Position numbers and translations under genes: made by a program. The notes beneath the pieces were generated by a model, which searched no databases, was not told where the DNA came from, and saw only the letters and a list, made by a program, of their open reading frames with translations. Below are positions 44,121-52,062 of a stretch of 64,000 nucleotides of DNA, one piece after another (the stretch's first letter is position 1; the number at the start of each line of letters is the position of its first letter). This DNA comes from Trabulsiella odontotermitis (GTDB lineage Bacteria; Pseudomonadota; Gammaproteobacteria; Enterobacterales; Enterobacteriaceae). The DNA lies in NCBI RefSeq assembly GCF_030053895.1, contig NZ_CP125781.1, forward strand, positions 1,364,001 through 1,428,000, given 5' to 3'.

Positions 44121-44747
44121 ATGAAGATTGTGGAAGTGAAACATCCACTCGTCAAACACAAGCTGGGCCTGATGCGAGAGCATGACATCAGCACTAAACG
44201 CTTTCGTGAACTGGCCTCTGAAGTCGGCAGCTTACTGACTTATGAAGCGACCTCCGATCTGGCAACCGAAAAAGTGACTATCGAAGGCTGGAACGGCCCG
44301 GTAGAAGTTGAGCAGATCAAAGGTAAGAAAATCACCGTTGTGCCTATCCTGCGTGCGGGTCTGGGCATGATGGAAGGCGTTCTGGAGCACGTTCCGAGCG
44401 CGCGCATCAGCGTGGTGGGTATCTACCGTAATGAAGAGACGCTGGAGCCGGTACCGTACTTCCAGAAACTGGTCTCCAACATCAACGAGCGCATGGCGCT
44501 GGTGGTTGACCCGATGCTGGCGACCGGCGGTTCGATGATCGCCACCATCGACCTGCTGAAAAAAGCCGGTTGCACCAGCATTAAGGTGCTGGTTCTGGTT
44601 GCGGCGCCGGAAGGTCTGGCCGCGCTGGAAAAAGCGCACCCGGATGTGGAGCTGTACACCGCATCGATTGACAAGGGATTGAACGAGCACGGATACATCA
44701 TCCCGGGGCTCGGCGATGCCGGCGATAAGATTTTTGGTACGAAATGA
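44121..44747 (+). CDS. upp: Uracil phosphoribosyltransferase
   Basis: 208 residues, the E. coli length. It makes UMP from uracil and PRPP; the PRPP loop is DPMLATGGSM, and the uracil site is near the C-terminal GYIIPGLGDAGD. The ATG at 44121 has AGAGGAGA upstream and gives MKIVEVKHPLVKHKLG. A hairpin with T-run separates it from uraA, its transport partner. Confidence 0.97.
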   Translation: MKIVEVKHPLVKHKLGLMREHDISTKRFRELASEVGSLLTYEATSDLATEKVTIEGWNGPVEVEQIKGKKITVVPILRAGLGMMEGVLEHVPSARISVVGIYRNEETLEPVPYFQKLVSNINERMALVVDPMLATGGSMIATIDLLKKAGCTSIKVLVLVAAPEGLAALEKAHPDVELYTASIDKGLNEHGYIIPGLGDAGDKIFGTK

Positions 44748-44760
44748 TGAGATAGCGATA

Positions 44761-44792
44761 AAAAAGCCGACTTTGATAGTCGGCTTTTTTTT
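44761..44792 (+). terminator. Terminator/attenuator between upp and uraA
   Basis: AAAAAGCCGACT pairs perfectly with AGTCGGCTTTTT around TTGAT and runs into further T residues. It is a textbook intrinsic terminator, and must be partly read through if uraA lacks its own promoter. Confidence 0.88.
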
Positions 44793-44837
44793 GAATACAA
44801 CAACACATGACCTATAACAACACTCGAGGAATACACT

Positions 44838-46127
44838 ATGACGCGCCGTGCTATCGGGGTTAGTGAAAGACCACCGCTTTTGCAGACCATCCCGCTTAGT
44901 TTGCAGCACTTGTTCGCGATGTTTGGCGCAACCGTGCTGGTGCCAATCCTGTTCCACATCAACCCGGCCACCGTGCTGCTGTTTAACGGTATCGGGACGC
45001 TGCTGTATCTCTTTATCTGTAAGGGTAAAATTCCGGCCTATCTGGGCTCGAGCTTCGCCTTTATTTCACCGGTTCTGCTGCTGTTGCCGCTGGGCTATGA
45101 AGTGGCGTTGGGCGGCTTCATTATGTGCGGTGTGCTGTTCTGCATCGTCTCGTTTATCGTAAAAAAAGCCGGTACCGGCTGGCTGGATGTGATGTTCCCA
45201 CCAGCAGCGATGGGGGCGATTGTCGCGGTTATCGGTCTTGAACTGGCAGGCGTTGCGGCGAACATGGCCGGGTTGCTGCCAGCAGAAGGGCAATCACCGG
45301 ATTCGACCACCGTCATTATCTCACTGGTGACGCTGGCGGTAACGGTGTTTGGCTCTGTGCTGTTCCGTGGCTTCCTGGCGATTATCCCGATCCTCATCGG
45401 CGTGCTGGCGGGCTACGCGCTCTCCTTCGCGATGGGTGTGGTGGATACGACCCCGATTGCCCAGGCGCACTGGTTCGCGCTGCCGACGTTCTACACCCCG
45501 CGTTTCGAGTGGTTCGCCATTTTCACTATTCTGCCTGCGGCGCTGGTGGTGATTGCAGAACACGTTGGTCACCTGGTAGTGACGGCGAATATCGTTAAGC
45601 GCGACCTGATCCGTGATCCGGGCCTGCATCGTTCGATGTTTGCCAACGGTCTGTCGACGGTGATTTCCGGTTTCTTCGGCTCAACGCCAAACACCACGTA
45701 CGGCGAAAACATCGGTGTGATGGCGATTACCCGCGTGTACAGTACCTGGGTCATTGGCGGGGCGGCGGTGATTGCGATTCTGCTTTCCTGCGTCGGCAAG
45801 CTGGCGGCGGCTATCCAGATTATCCCTGTGCCGGTGATGGGGGGCGTGTCGCTGCTGCTGTACGGGGTGATCGGCGCTTCCGGTATTCGTGTGCTGATCG
45901 AATCGAAAGTGGATTACAGCAAAGCGCAGAACCTGATCCTGACCTCCGTTATTCTGATCATCGGCGTCAGCGGTGCGAAAGTGCACATTGGCGCGGCTGA
46001 GCTGAAAGGCATGGCGCTGGCGACCATCGTGGGGATCTGTCTGAGCCTGATCTTCAAGCTTATCAGCGTACTGCGCCCGGAAGAGGTTGTTCTGGATGCC
46101 GCAGACAGCGAAGACGTGAAATCGTGA
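44838..46127 (+). CDS. uraA: Uracil:H+ symporter UraA
   Basis: 429 residues, the E. coli length, with the 14-helix 7+7 inverted-repeat fold of the NCS2/SLC26-type transporters. The family stretches FAMFGATVLVP and GSTPNTTYGENIGVMAIT contain substrate-binding positions. It imports uracil for Upp; a 10-bp perfect hairpin follows. Confidence 0.97.
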   Translation: MTRRAIGVSERPPLLQTIPLSLQHLFAMFGATVLVPILFHINPATVLLFNGIGTLLYLFICKGKIPAYLGSSFAFISPVLLLLPLGYEVALGGFIMCGVLFCIVSFIVKKAGTGWLDVMFPPAAMGAIVAVIGLELAGVAANMAGLLPAEGQSPDSTTVIISLVTLAVTVFGSVLFRGFLAIIPILIGVLAGYALSFAMGVVDTTPIAQAHWFALPTFYTPRFEWFAIFTILPAALVVIAEHVGHLVVTANIVKRDLIRDPGLHRSMFANGLSTVISGFFGSTPNTTYGENIGVMAITRVYSTWVIGGAAVIAILLSCVGKLAAAIQIIPVPVMGGVSLLLYGVIGASGIRVLIESKVDYSKAQNLILTSVILIIGVSGAKVHIGAAELKGMALATIVGICLSLIFKLISVLRPEEVVLDAADSEDVKS

Positions 46128-46134
46128 TCCGGTG

Positions 46135-46160
46135 ACCGGGCGGAAGGATCCGCCCGGTTC
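46135..46160 (+). terminator. Hairpin terminator after uraA
   Basis: ACCGGGCGGA (46135-46144) pairs perfectly with TCCGCCCGGT (46149-46158) around AGGA, followed by a weak TCTCTCC tract. It is probably the end of the upp-uraA unit. Confidence 0.65.
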
Positions 46161-46223
46161 TCTCCGTTCCGGTTACGTGCTAAACTCGTTTCCGATTTTA
46201 CGCAGTATTTTGTTGAGGTCTCT

Positions 46224-46925
46224 CTGAACGCACCGGCACAGCTCTCTTTGCCACTCTATCTTCCTGACGATGAAACTTTTGCGAGTTTCTGGCCGGGTGA
46301 TAACCCCTCTTTTCTCGCGGCGTTGCAGAACGTTTTGCGCCAGGATCACAGCGGATATCTCTATTTCTGGTCGCGCGAAGGCGCGGGGCGCAGCCATTTG
46401 CTGCATGCCGCTTGTGCGGAGCTCTCCCAGCGCGGTGAAGCGGTTGGCTATGTGCCGCTGGATAAGCGCACCTGGTTTGTGCCGGAAGTGCTGGAGGGAA
46501 TGGAGCATTTGTCGCTGGTGTGCATCGACAACATCGAGTGTGCCGCCGGGGATGAGCCCTGGGAGATGGCGATCTTTAACCTCTACAATCGCATTCTTGA
46601 ATCCGGTAAAACGCGGTTGTTGATCACCGGTGATCGCCCGCCGCGCCAGTTGAATCTGGGGCTGCCGGATCTCGCCTCCCGCCTTGACTGGGGGCAAATC
46701 TATAAACTGCAGCCGTTGTCCGATGAAGACAAACTGCAGGCCTTACAGCTTCGCGCCCGCCTGCGCGGCTTTGAACTGCCGGAAGATGTTTGCCGTTTTC
46801 TGCTGAAGCGACTGGATCGTGAAATGCGCACGCTGTTTATGACGCTGGATCAGCTCGACCGCGCGTCGATCACCGCGCAGCGCAAGCTGACCATTCCGTT
46901 TGTCAAAGAGATCCTGAAGCTGTAA
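46224..46925 (+). CDS. hda: DnaA regulatory inactivator Hda
   Basis: 233 residues if started at CTG 46224, the length of E. coli Hda, whose start is also reported as CTG. That start keeps the beta-clamp-binding motif QLSLPL at residues 5-10; starting at TTG 46248 would lose most of it. The AAA+ domain has a modified Walker A (GAGRSHLLH) and CIDNIE as Walker B. With the DNA-loaded clamp it triggers ATP hydrolysis by DnaA after initiation. TTGAGG lies seven bases before the CTG. Confidence 0.93.
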   Translation: MNAPAQLSLPLYLPDDETFASFWPGDNPSFLAALQNVLRQDHSGYLYFWSREGAGRSHLLHAACAELSQRGEAVGYVPLDKRTWFVPEVLEGMEHLSLVCIDNIECAAGDEPWEMAIFNLYNRILESGKTRLLITGDRPPRQLNLGLPDLASRLDWGQIYKLQPLSDEDKLQALQLRARLRGFELPEDVCRFLLKRLDREMRTLFMTLDQLDRASITAQRKLTIPFVKEILKL

Positions 46926-46931
46926 CTTTTG

Positions 46932-46997
46932 TAGGCCGGATAAGCAACGCGCCATCCGGCAATATTGCCCGGCGGCGCTTCGCTTGCACGGGCCTAC
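46932..46997. repeat. Double REP (BIME) between hda and the M17 gene
   Basis: GGCCGGATAAGCAACGCGCC...TCCGGC and GCCCGGCGGCGCTTCGC...GCACGGGC lie side by side in opposite arrangement. The right end contains the TAG stop (46994-46996) of the convergent M17 peptidase gene. Confidence 0.75.
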
Positions 46998-48439
46998 ATC
47001 TGCAGATCATTCAGTAAATGCTGTATCAACAGCGGGATCGGCCTTCCTGACGCCACGCTTTTTCCCCCTTCACGCCACAACGCCGTGCCGCTGACATCCA
47101 GGTGCGCCCATGGAATTTCTGGCGGACAGAAGTGGTGCAACAGCCACGCTGCCGAAGCACTGATCGCCGCGTTGTTGCCCGGTGTATTGCACAGATCGGC
47201 GATGGCGCTTTCAGTCTGCGTTTTCAGCCGTGCGTCGAGCGGCAACGACCAGACTTCATCACCGGACTGTTTCCCCGCTGCCGTCAGCGCCGCACGCAGC
47301 GGTTCATCCTGTGTCATCAGACCGCTTAACGCATAGCCCAGCGCTTTAACCACCGCGCCCGTCAGTGTTGCCATATCGATGATATAGCGCGTCTGCGGAT
47401 GACGCTGGCTGGCCCAGGCGATGGCGTCCGCCAGCACCAGACGGCCTTCAGCATCGGTATTGTTAATCTCAACCGTCAGACCATTACAGGCGCGTGCCAC
47501 GCTGCCCGGCTGCATGGCGCCAGGTCCGATAGCGTTTTCCGCCAGCGCCAGCACGCCCATCACTCTGACCGGCAATGCCAGCGCCGCGATGCTCAGCATC
47601 AGCCCCAGCACGTTTGCCGCGCCGCACATGTCATATTTCATGGTGTACATGCCTGCGCCTTCTTTCAGCCACAGTCCGCCGGTATCGAAAGTAATACCTT
47701 TGCCGACATAGCTGCGCACCGGGCCGGTTTCCACGCCGTCATAATGGATCGCCAGCAGGCGGGGCGGGCGTTCCGAGCCTTTACCCACCGCATACAGCAG
47801 CCCCAGTCCCTGTTCAACGATGGCGCGCTCGTCGAGCACTTCACAGCGCAGAGCGGGAATGTTAGCGCACAGGCGCTGCGCCTCTTCCACCACAAACTGC
47901 GGCGTACACTGCTCAGAAGGAAGATCTGCCAGCCTACGGGCGGCGACCATGCCGTGCGCAATGGCCTGCTGCTGGCGAAGCTGTGTTTTCAGCGCGGCGG
48001 TTTGCTCCGGCTGGCACCAGACGTCGATCTGGCGCAGACGAACGGCGTCAGGCTGCGGTTTGCGCAGCCCCAGATCCATCAGAGTATGTTCAAGATTAAA
48101 CAAGTAACGCAGCGCAGAGGATAACCCTGGCGCGTTTGCTGACGCATCCAGCAGCAGGCGCGGGCTGGTGGGCGCATTGAAAAGTGGACGCAGCGCCTGC
48201 GTCAGTGCATCGCGTTGTTCGTCATGCCAGATATTCAGCGGGATAAGCGTGATACGGGCAAACGGCGCGCAGCCAAAGCAGGTGTCGGCGACAGTGTTTT
48301 TCGCGCGCGCGACCATTTCACTCACCACCGGGCATGCGTCAAAAAGCGGATCAGCAAGCAGTGGGCTGCCGGGCCAGGTCACCAGATGGCAGCCCCCGGC
48401 GTGGTTATCCAGATGATTGATGATGCGGTAATCCAGCAT
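46994..48439 (-). CDS. M17 leucyl-aminopeptidase family protein
   Basis: 481 residues from ATG 48439, which has GAGGAG upstream and starts two bases after the glycosylasparaginase stop; the frame upstream to 48490 overlaps that gene and is rejected. The catalytic domain has VGKGITFDTGGLW, MKYDMCGAANVLG and the signature NTDAEGRL, so metal and bicarbonate sites look intact. The N-terminal domain is unlike PepA or PepB. Being last in an EIIC-asparaginase-aminopeptidase operon suggests that it trims imported peptides or glycopeptides. Substrate is unknown. Confidence 0.9.
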   Translation of the reverse strand: MLDYRIINHLDNHAGGCHLVTWPGSPLLADPLFDACPVVSEMVARAKNTVADTCFGCAPFARITLIPLNIWHDEQRDALTQALRPLFNAPTSPRLLLDASANAPGLSSALRYLFNLEHTLMDLGLRKPQPDAVRLRQIDVWCQPEQTAALKTQLRQQQAIAHGMVAARRLADLPSEQCTPQFVVEEAQRLCANIPALRCEVLDERAIVEQGLGLLYAVGKGSERPPRLLAIHYDGVETGPVRSYVGKGITFDTGGLWLKEGAGMYTMKYDMCGAANVLGLMLSIAALALPVRVMGVLALAENAIGPGAMQPGSVARACNGLTVEINNTDAEGRLVLADAIAWASQRHPQTRYIIDMATLTGAVVKALGYALSGLMTQDEPLRAALTAAGKQSGDEVWSLPLDARLKTQTESAIADLCNTPGNNAAISASAAWLLHHFCPPEIPWAHLDVSGTALWREGGKSVASGRPIPLLIQHLLNDLQM

Positions 48440-48441
48440 GA

Positions 48442-49395
48442 TTACTCCTCGATGGGGGCGCGAATGCGCGCGGCATAGGCCTGCATCCATTCGTCGTCTA
48501 CCGGTTGATAATGCGTCTTTTCGCGTACGCGTTCAGCGCGAAAGACCGTCAGCGGCTGAGTGGCAGTAGCCACCACAAAAGAGAAGGTTTTGATGTTGGT
48601 GGCGGCACCGAATTCACCGTTGCGGTTCATGCACACCACCGACAGATCTCCGGCACGGCCAAAACGCGACATCAGCTTATCTTCCAGTTCGTACACCACC
48701 GAATCAGCGGCCTGCTGCGGGGTCATGCCCTGCGCCATGCGGCGGACAATTTCGTAGCTGGCGCAGCCTTTCATCAGATCTTCGCCAACGCCGGTCGCCG
48801 TCGCTGCGCCGGTCTCGCTGTCGCAGTAAAATCCGGATCCGATGATCGGCGAATCGCCAAGCCGCCCGCGCTTTTTCATAAACAGGCCGCTGGTGGAGGT
48901 GGCGACGCTCATCGAGTGATGACTGTCCAGGCCGATAATGCCGACGGTGTCGTGGCCATCATAAGGGCTTAATCCTTTATCGAGCGTTTCCCGGCATCGT
49001 TTGCGGTAATGCTGCATGGCGCGTTCGGTGAGCATCGCTTTTGCCGTAAAACCCTGGCTGAGCGCCCATTCGCGCGCCCCCTGGCCGACCAGCACGCTGT
49101 TATAACGCTGGCGGCTCAGGGCATGGGCGACTCTCACCGGGTTGGCGATATCCACCAGATTGCCCACCGCGCCAAATGCCAGCGTATCGCCATCCATAAA
49201 CGCGGCATCCAGTTCCACCTCGCCGTTTTCAGTGGGTAACCCGCCGTAGCCCACCGATTTATAAAACGGAAAATCTTCCACCGCCGCAACGGCGTCAACA
49301 ACGGCACCCGCGGCCGCTTTCCCTGCTGCCAGCGCAGTCGCCGAGGCGGCCACGCCTTCCAGTGCCATTCGCCAGGTGGCGATAATTCCCCACAT
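48442..49395 (-). CDS. N4-(beta-N-acetylglucosaminyl)-L-asparaginase family (Ntn hydrolase)
   Basis: 317 residues without a signal peptide, so cytoplasmic. It resembles glycosylasparaginase along its length: ATWRMALEG at the start (a Trp that contacts substrate in the human enzyme), the self-cleavage/nucleophile site GHDTVG with Thr150, and STSGLFMKKRGRLGDSP, holding the Arg and Asp that bind the free alpha-carboxyl and alpha-amino groups. It is expected to cleave itself before Thr150 and release aspartate from glycosylated asparagine. Plain isoaspartyl peptidase or asparaginase activity is the alternative. It is in an operon with the EIIC (3-base gap) and M17 genes. Confidence 0.9.
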   Translation of the reverse strand: MWGIIATWRMALEGVAASATALAAGKAAAGAVVDAVAAVEDFPFYKSVGYGGLPTENGEVELDAAFMDGDTLAFGAVGNLVDIANPVRVAHALSRQRYNSVLVGQGAREWALSQGFTAKAMLTERAMQHYRKRCRETLDKGLSPYDGHDTVGIIGLDSHHSMSVATSTSGLFMKKRGRLGDSPIIGSGFYCDSETGAATATGVGEDLMKGCASYEIVRRMAQGMTPQQAADSVVYELEDKLMSRFGRAGDLSVVCMNRNGEFGAATNIKTFSFVVATATQPLTVFRAERVREKTHYQPVDDEWMQAYAARIRAPIEE

Positions 49396-49398
49396 CGT

Positions 49399-50718
49399 TT
49401 ACTCCTGTTTTGCCAGTGCGTTGTCCGCGTCTGCGGATGCCGTGATTTCTGCGGCGCGATATTGCTTGTCGACAATACGCATGAACGGCAGATAAAGCAT
49501 GGCACCGATCAGCAGATTGAGGATCTGCATCACGCTGCCGCTCAGGTGCCCGGTGACGATAAAACCACTGATCACCGGCGGCAGTGTCCAGGGAATAAAC
49601 ACCCCGGTGGTGACCGCCACTGCGCCAATTTTCATCGCTGCGTACTGGATGGTGACCAGCACCAGCGGCACGAGGTTAAACGGGATCAGCATGATCGGGT
49701 TCATGATCACCGGCAGACCAAACAGAATCGGCTCATTAATGTTAAAGATGGAAGCGCCCGCACCGAGCCGCGCCACTTCGCGCATGTTTTTACTGCGGGC
49801 AAAAATCAGCATGGCGATGACCAGCGACAGCGTCGCCCCGGCGCCGCCCATCCAGATCATGTCGAAAAACTGTTCTGTGATGATGTGCGGCGGGGTAACA
49901 CCCGCCTGGATCGCAGCAATATTGTCGGTCTGATTTTCCATCCACAGCGGGCGGATAATCCCGTTAATCATCGAACCGGAGTTGATCCCCACCGACCACA
50001 GAATGGTAATACTGAAGACCGTCATCAGCGCGCCAAAATAAGAGGTGCCGTAATGGCGTACCGGCGTGGCGACCACGTCATAAATAAACTGGTGAATGGT
50101 GGTGTAGTGAGTGTTTTCAAACGCGATACGAATGATCAGCACCAGAATCATCACCACCAGCGCCGGAATCAGCGCCGCGAAGGATTCCTGCACCGCTGGC
50201 GGAACGCCGTCCGGCATCTTAATGACCAGTTTTTTCCGCTTCAGCCAGCAGAACAGCTCGGTCCAGATAAGCGAACCGATCATCGCCACAAACAGCCCTT
50301 TGGTGCCGATCCACTCCACCGGGATCACCGTGATCCCGCCGTTTTCCGCCACCTTGATGAACGGCGTCAGGATCAGGAAACAGACCAGCCCCAGAATGCC
50401 GCACGAGATACGGTCTTCGTTGTAATACTCCGCCAGACGAAAGGCGACCAGAAAGCCGATAAACAGCGACATCGTTGAGAACACCGCGTTAAACGGGATT
50501 TCGATAATCGCGCTCCAGCTTTCACCAAAGGCCTGAGACATAAACTGTTGATAGGTCTGGTTGGGGAACGAGGAGATAACCAGCAGGATTGAACCGACGA
50601 TAATAAACGGCATGAAGGAAACATAAGCGCCGCGGATGGCACCAAGATGACGCTGTTGCGCGGTTTTTGCCGCCAGCGGCATCAGTTTTGCTTCAAGAAA
50701 TCCCAGAACATTGTTCAT
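49399..50718 (-). CDS. PTS EIIC, lactose/cellobiose/chitobiose family, orphan
   Basis: 439 residues with about ten membrane helices. Family motifs MPDGVPPAVQESFAALIPA and INEPILFGLP (Glu329) are present. In ChbC-type permeases a conserved histidine occurs in the motif GIHG; here the stretch reads SVGINSGSM with Asn246, which may change sugar binding or phosphorylation. No EIIA or EIIB is encoded nearby. GGAG precedes the ATG by seven bases. It is the first gene of the three-gene operon, facing the regulator-like gene. Confidence 0.9.
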   Translation of the reverse strand: MNNVLGFLEAKLMPLAAKTAQQRHLGAIRGAYVSFMPFIIVGSILLVISSFPNQTYQQFMSQAFGESWSAIIEIPFNAVFSTMSLFIGFLVAFRLAEYYNEDRISCGILGLVCFLILTPFIKVAENGGITVIPVEWIGTKGLFVAMIGSLIWTELFCWLKRKKLVIKMPDGVPPAVQESFAALIPALVVMILVLIIRIAFENTHYTTIHQFIYDVVATPVRHYGTSYFGALMTVFSITILWSVGINSGSMINGIIRPLWMENQTDNIAAIQAGVTPPHIITEQFFDMIWMGGAGATLSLVIAMLIFARSKNMREVARLGAGASIFNINEPILFGLPVIMNPIMLIPFNLVPLVLVTIQYAAMKIGAVAVTTGVFIPWTLPPVISGFIVTGHLSGSVMQILNLLIGAMLYLPFMRIVDKQYRAAEITASADADNALAKQE

Positions 50719-50872
50719 TGTGAACTCCGTACAAGATCAAGAGACGTTGTGTGTGTTATGTAAAGGGATTATCAAAGAAAGCGGCGAGTGGAAAGGTGAA
50801 ACCGCTCACAATGCCTTCGCGTGATTTATATAAATCTCATATGATTAGTTATGATTTTAGCAGGAAACGCTA
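50719..50872. promoter_or_regulatory. Divergent control region of the EIIC operon and regulator-like gene
   Basis: 154 bases. GATTTATATAAATC at 50823-50836 is a perfect 14-bp palindrome. TATGATT occurs twice at 50840-50846 and 50850-50856, exactly ten bases apart, which would place two contacts on one DNA face. Both lie within 50 bases of the regulator-like start, so autoregulation is plausible. No strong -35/-10 pair is evident for either direction. Confidence 0.5.
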
Positions 50873-51697
50873 ATGGAAATTAAACTGCACGCCAATGCCA
50901 CCACCACGCCTCGTACCCGCAAATATCTACAGGAATCAGACAAAAGCGACCGTGAACTGGCGCGTGAACTGGGCATCTCGGTCACTACCGTGCGTCGCTG
51001 GCGTAACCGCAGCCAGATTGCCGACAATCACACCACTCCGCATGTGATACACAAAGCGTTGAGACACGAACAGGAAGTGTTGATTAATGCGCTGCGGGAT
51101 GTGCTGCGCGCGCCGCTGGACGAACTGCTGTTTATGGTCAACGAAGGGCTGGGTATTCCGCTTTCCAGGGCAACGCTGAACCGCTATCTGCGCCCGGCAC
51201 ATGAAGGCCGTAAAGAGAGCGTGTTGCAGGGGAAAAAAGCGCTGAAAGCAGGCGTGACGCCGGATACGCTGGCGTTGCATTACCGCCTGCTGGCGCTGCC
51301 GATGGACGACGGCGGCGATCATCATCTGCTATGGGCGCAGGAGCCGGTCAGCGGCTGGTGCTATGCGCGACTGTTTTCGGGGATCTCTCCGGCACTGGTG
51401 GATCACTGGCTGGATGAGGCATTAACGGCGTGTCCGGTTGAGATCCAATGTATTGAGACAGATCCCGTTAAGTGCTTCATGCTGGAAAGAAACGATGTGC
51501 TGTGTAAAACCAGTGAACACGCTGAACCGCAGGCCATCCAGACAGGCGTACCGCTGGCGGAATTGATCCCCGCGCTGGATGACCCCGATCGCACGGTGCA
51601 GCGCTTGTGTCAGTTATGGAATACGGGCAGGGCGCAGAAAAAACTGGGAGAGAAAACGCCGCAGGCTTTTCTTGAAGCACTGCGGCAGGGGGTTTAG
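50873..51697 (+). CDS. Helix-turn-helix protein derived from an IS481-type transposase
   Basis: 274 residues. The N-terminus follows the IS481 transposase plan: LHANATTTPRTR, an HTH (DRELARELGISVTTVRRWRN, about residues 26-45), then a second helical domain LRAPLDELLFMVNEGLG-IPLSRATLNRYLRP. Residues about 135-200 keep a ghost of the RNase-H-like DDE domain (HLLWAQEPVSGWCYARLF, then IETDPVKCF with Asp197), but the first catalytic Asp appears replaced (LHYRLL) and the C-terminus is short. It therefore should not transpose. No inverted repeats flank it. Its divergent placement suggests a regulator of the EIIC operon. Confidence 0.75.
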   Translation: MEIKLHANATTTPRTRKYLQESDKSDRELARELGISVTTVRRWRNRSQIADNHTTPHVIHKALRHEQEVLINALRDVLRAPLDELLFMVNEGLGIPLSRATLNRYLRPAHEGRKESVLQGKKALKAGVTPDTLALHYRLLALPMDDGGDHHLLWAQEPVSGWCYARLFSGISPALVDHWLDEALTACPVEIQCIETDPVKCFMLERNDVLCKTSEHAEPQAIQTGVPLAELIPALDDPDRTVQRLCQLWNTGRAQKKLGEKTPQAFLEALRQGV

Positions 51698-52053
51698 TCG
51701 AGGATTTCTAAAACCTGCTCCGGCGGGCGGCCGATACGCGCCTTGCCGTTATGCACCACAATTGGCCGCTCGATCAGTTTAGGATGTTCTACCATCGCCA
51801 GAATCAGCGCCTCTTCCGGCAGGTCAGGATCCATCAGCGCCAGTGAGGTGTAGAGATCTTCTTTCTGGCGCAGCAATTCGCGGGCGCTGCGCATTCCGAG
51901 CATTTTCACCAGATTACGCAGCGTCGCCGCATCCGGCGGGGTTTCAAGATAGAGCACCACCTGCGGCTCCACGCCTTTCTCCTTCAGCAGGCTCAGCGTT
52001 TCACGGCTTTTGGAACAACGCGGGTTGTGATAAATCGTGACGGCGTCAGACAT
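51694..52053 (-). CDS. yfgD: ArsC/YfgD family thioredoxin-fold reductase
   Basis: 119 residues. The ArsC-type active-site loop NPRCSKSRE is at residues 10-18, with a conserved GRPPEQVLEIL near the end. True arsenate reductases use this cysteine, but this enterobacterial paralogue lies outside any ars operon, and arsenate reduction is not established. It starts ten bases after bepA and its stop overlaps the regulator-like gene by four bases. Confidence 0.88.
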   Translation of the reverse strand: MSDAVTIYHNPRCSKSRETLSLLKEKGVEPQVVLYLETPPDAATLRNLVKMLGMRSARELLRQKEDLYTSLALMDPDLPEEALILAMVEHPKLIERPIVVHNGKARIGRPPEQVLEILD

Positions 52054-52062
52054 TATTACTCC

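Noticed and set aside
49462..50478. 338-codon plus-strand ORF opposite EIIC
   Set aside because: Translation is His/Gln/Asp-rich low-complexity, typical of antisense to a membrane-protein gene.
50873..51697. Intact insertion sequence
   Set aside because: The transposase-like ORF lacks the full DDE set and C-terminus, and no flanking inverted repeats or target duplication were seen.
51694..52053. Arsenic resistance gene
   Set aside because: Only the ArsC fold is supported; no arsB, arsR or arsH is nearby, and the gene sits in its conserved housekeeping position next to bepA.
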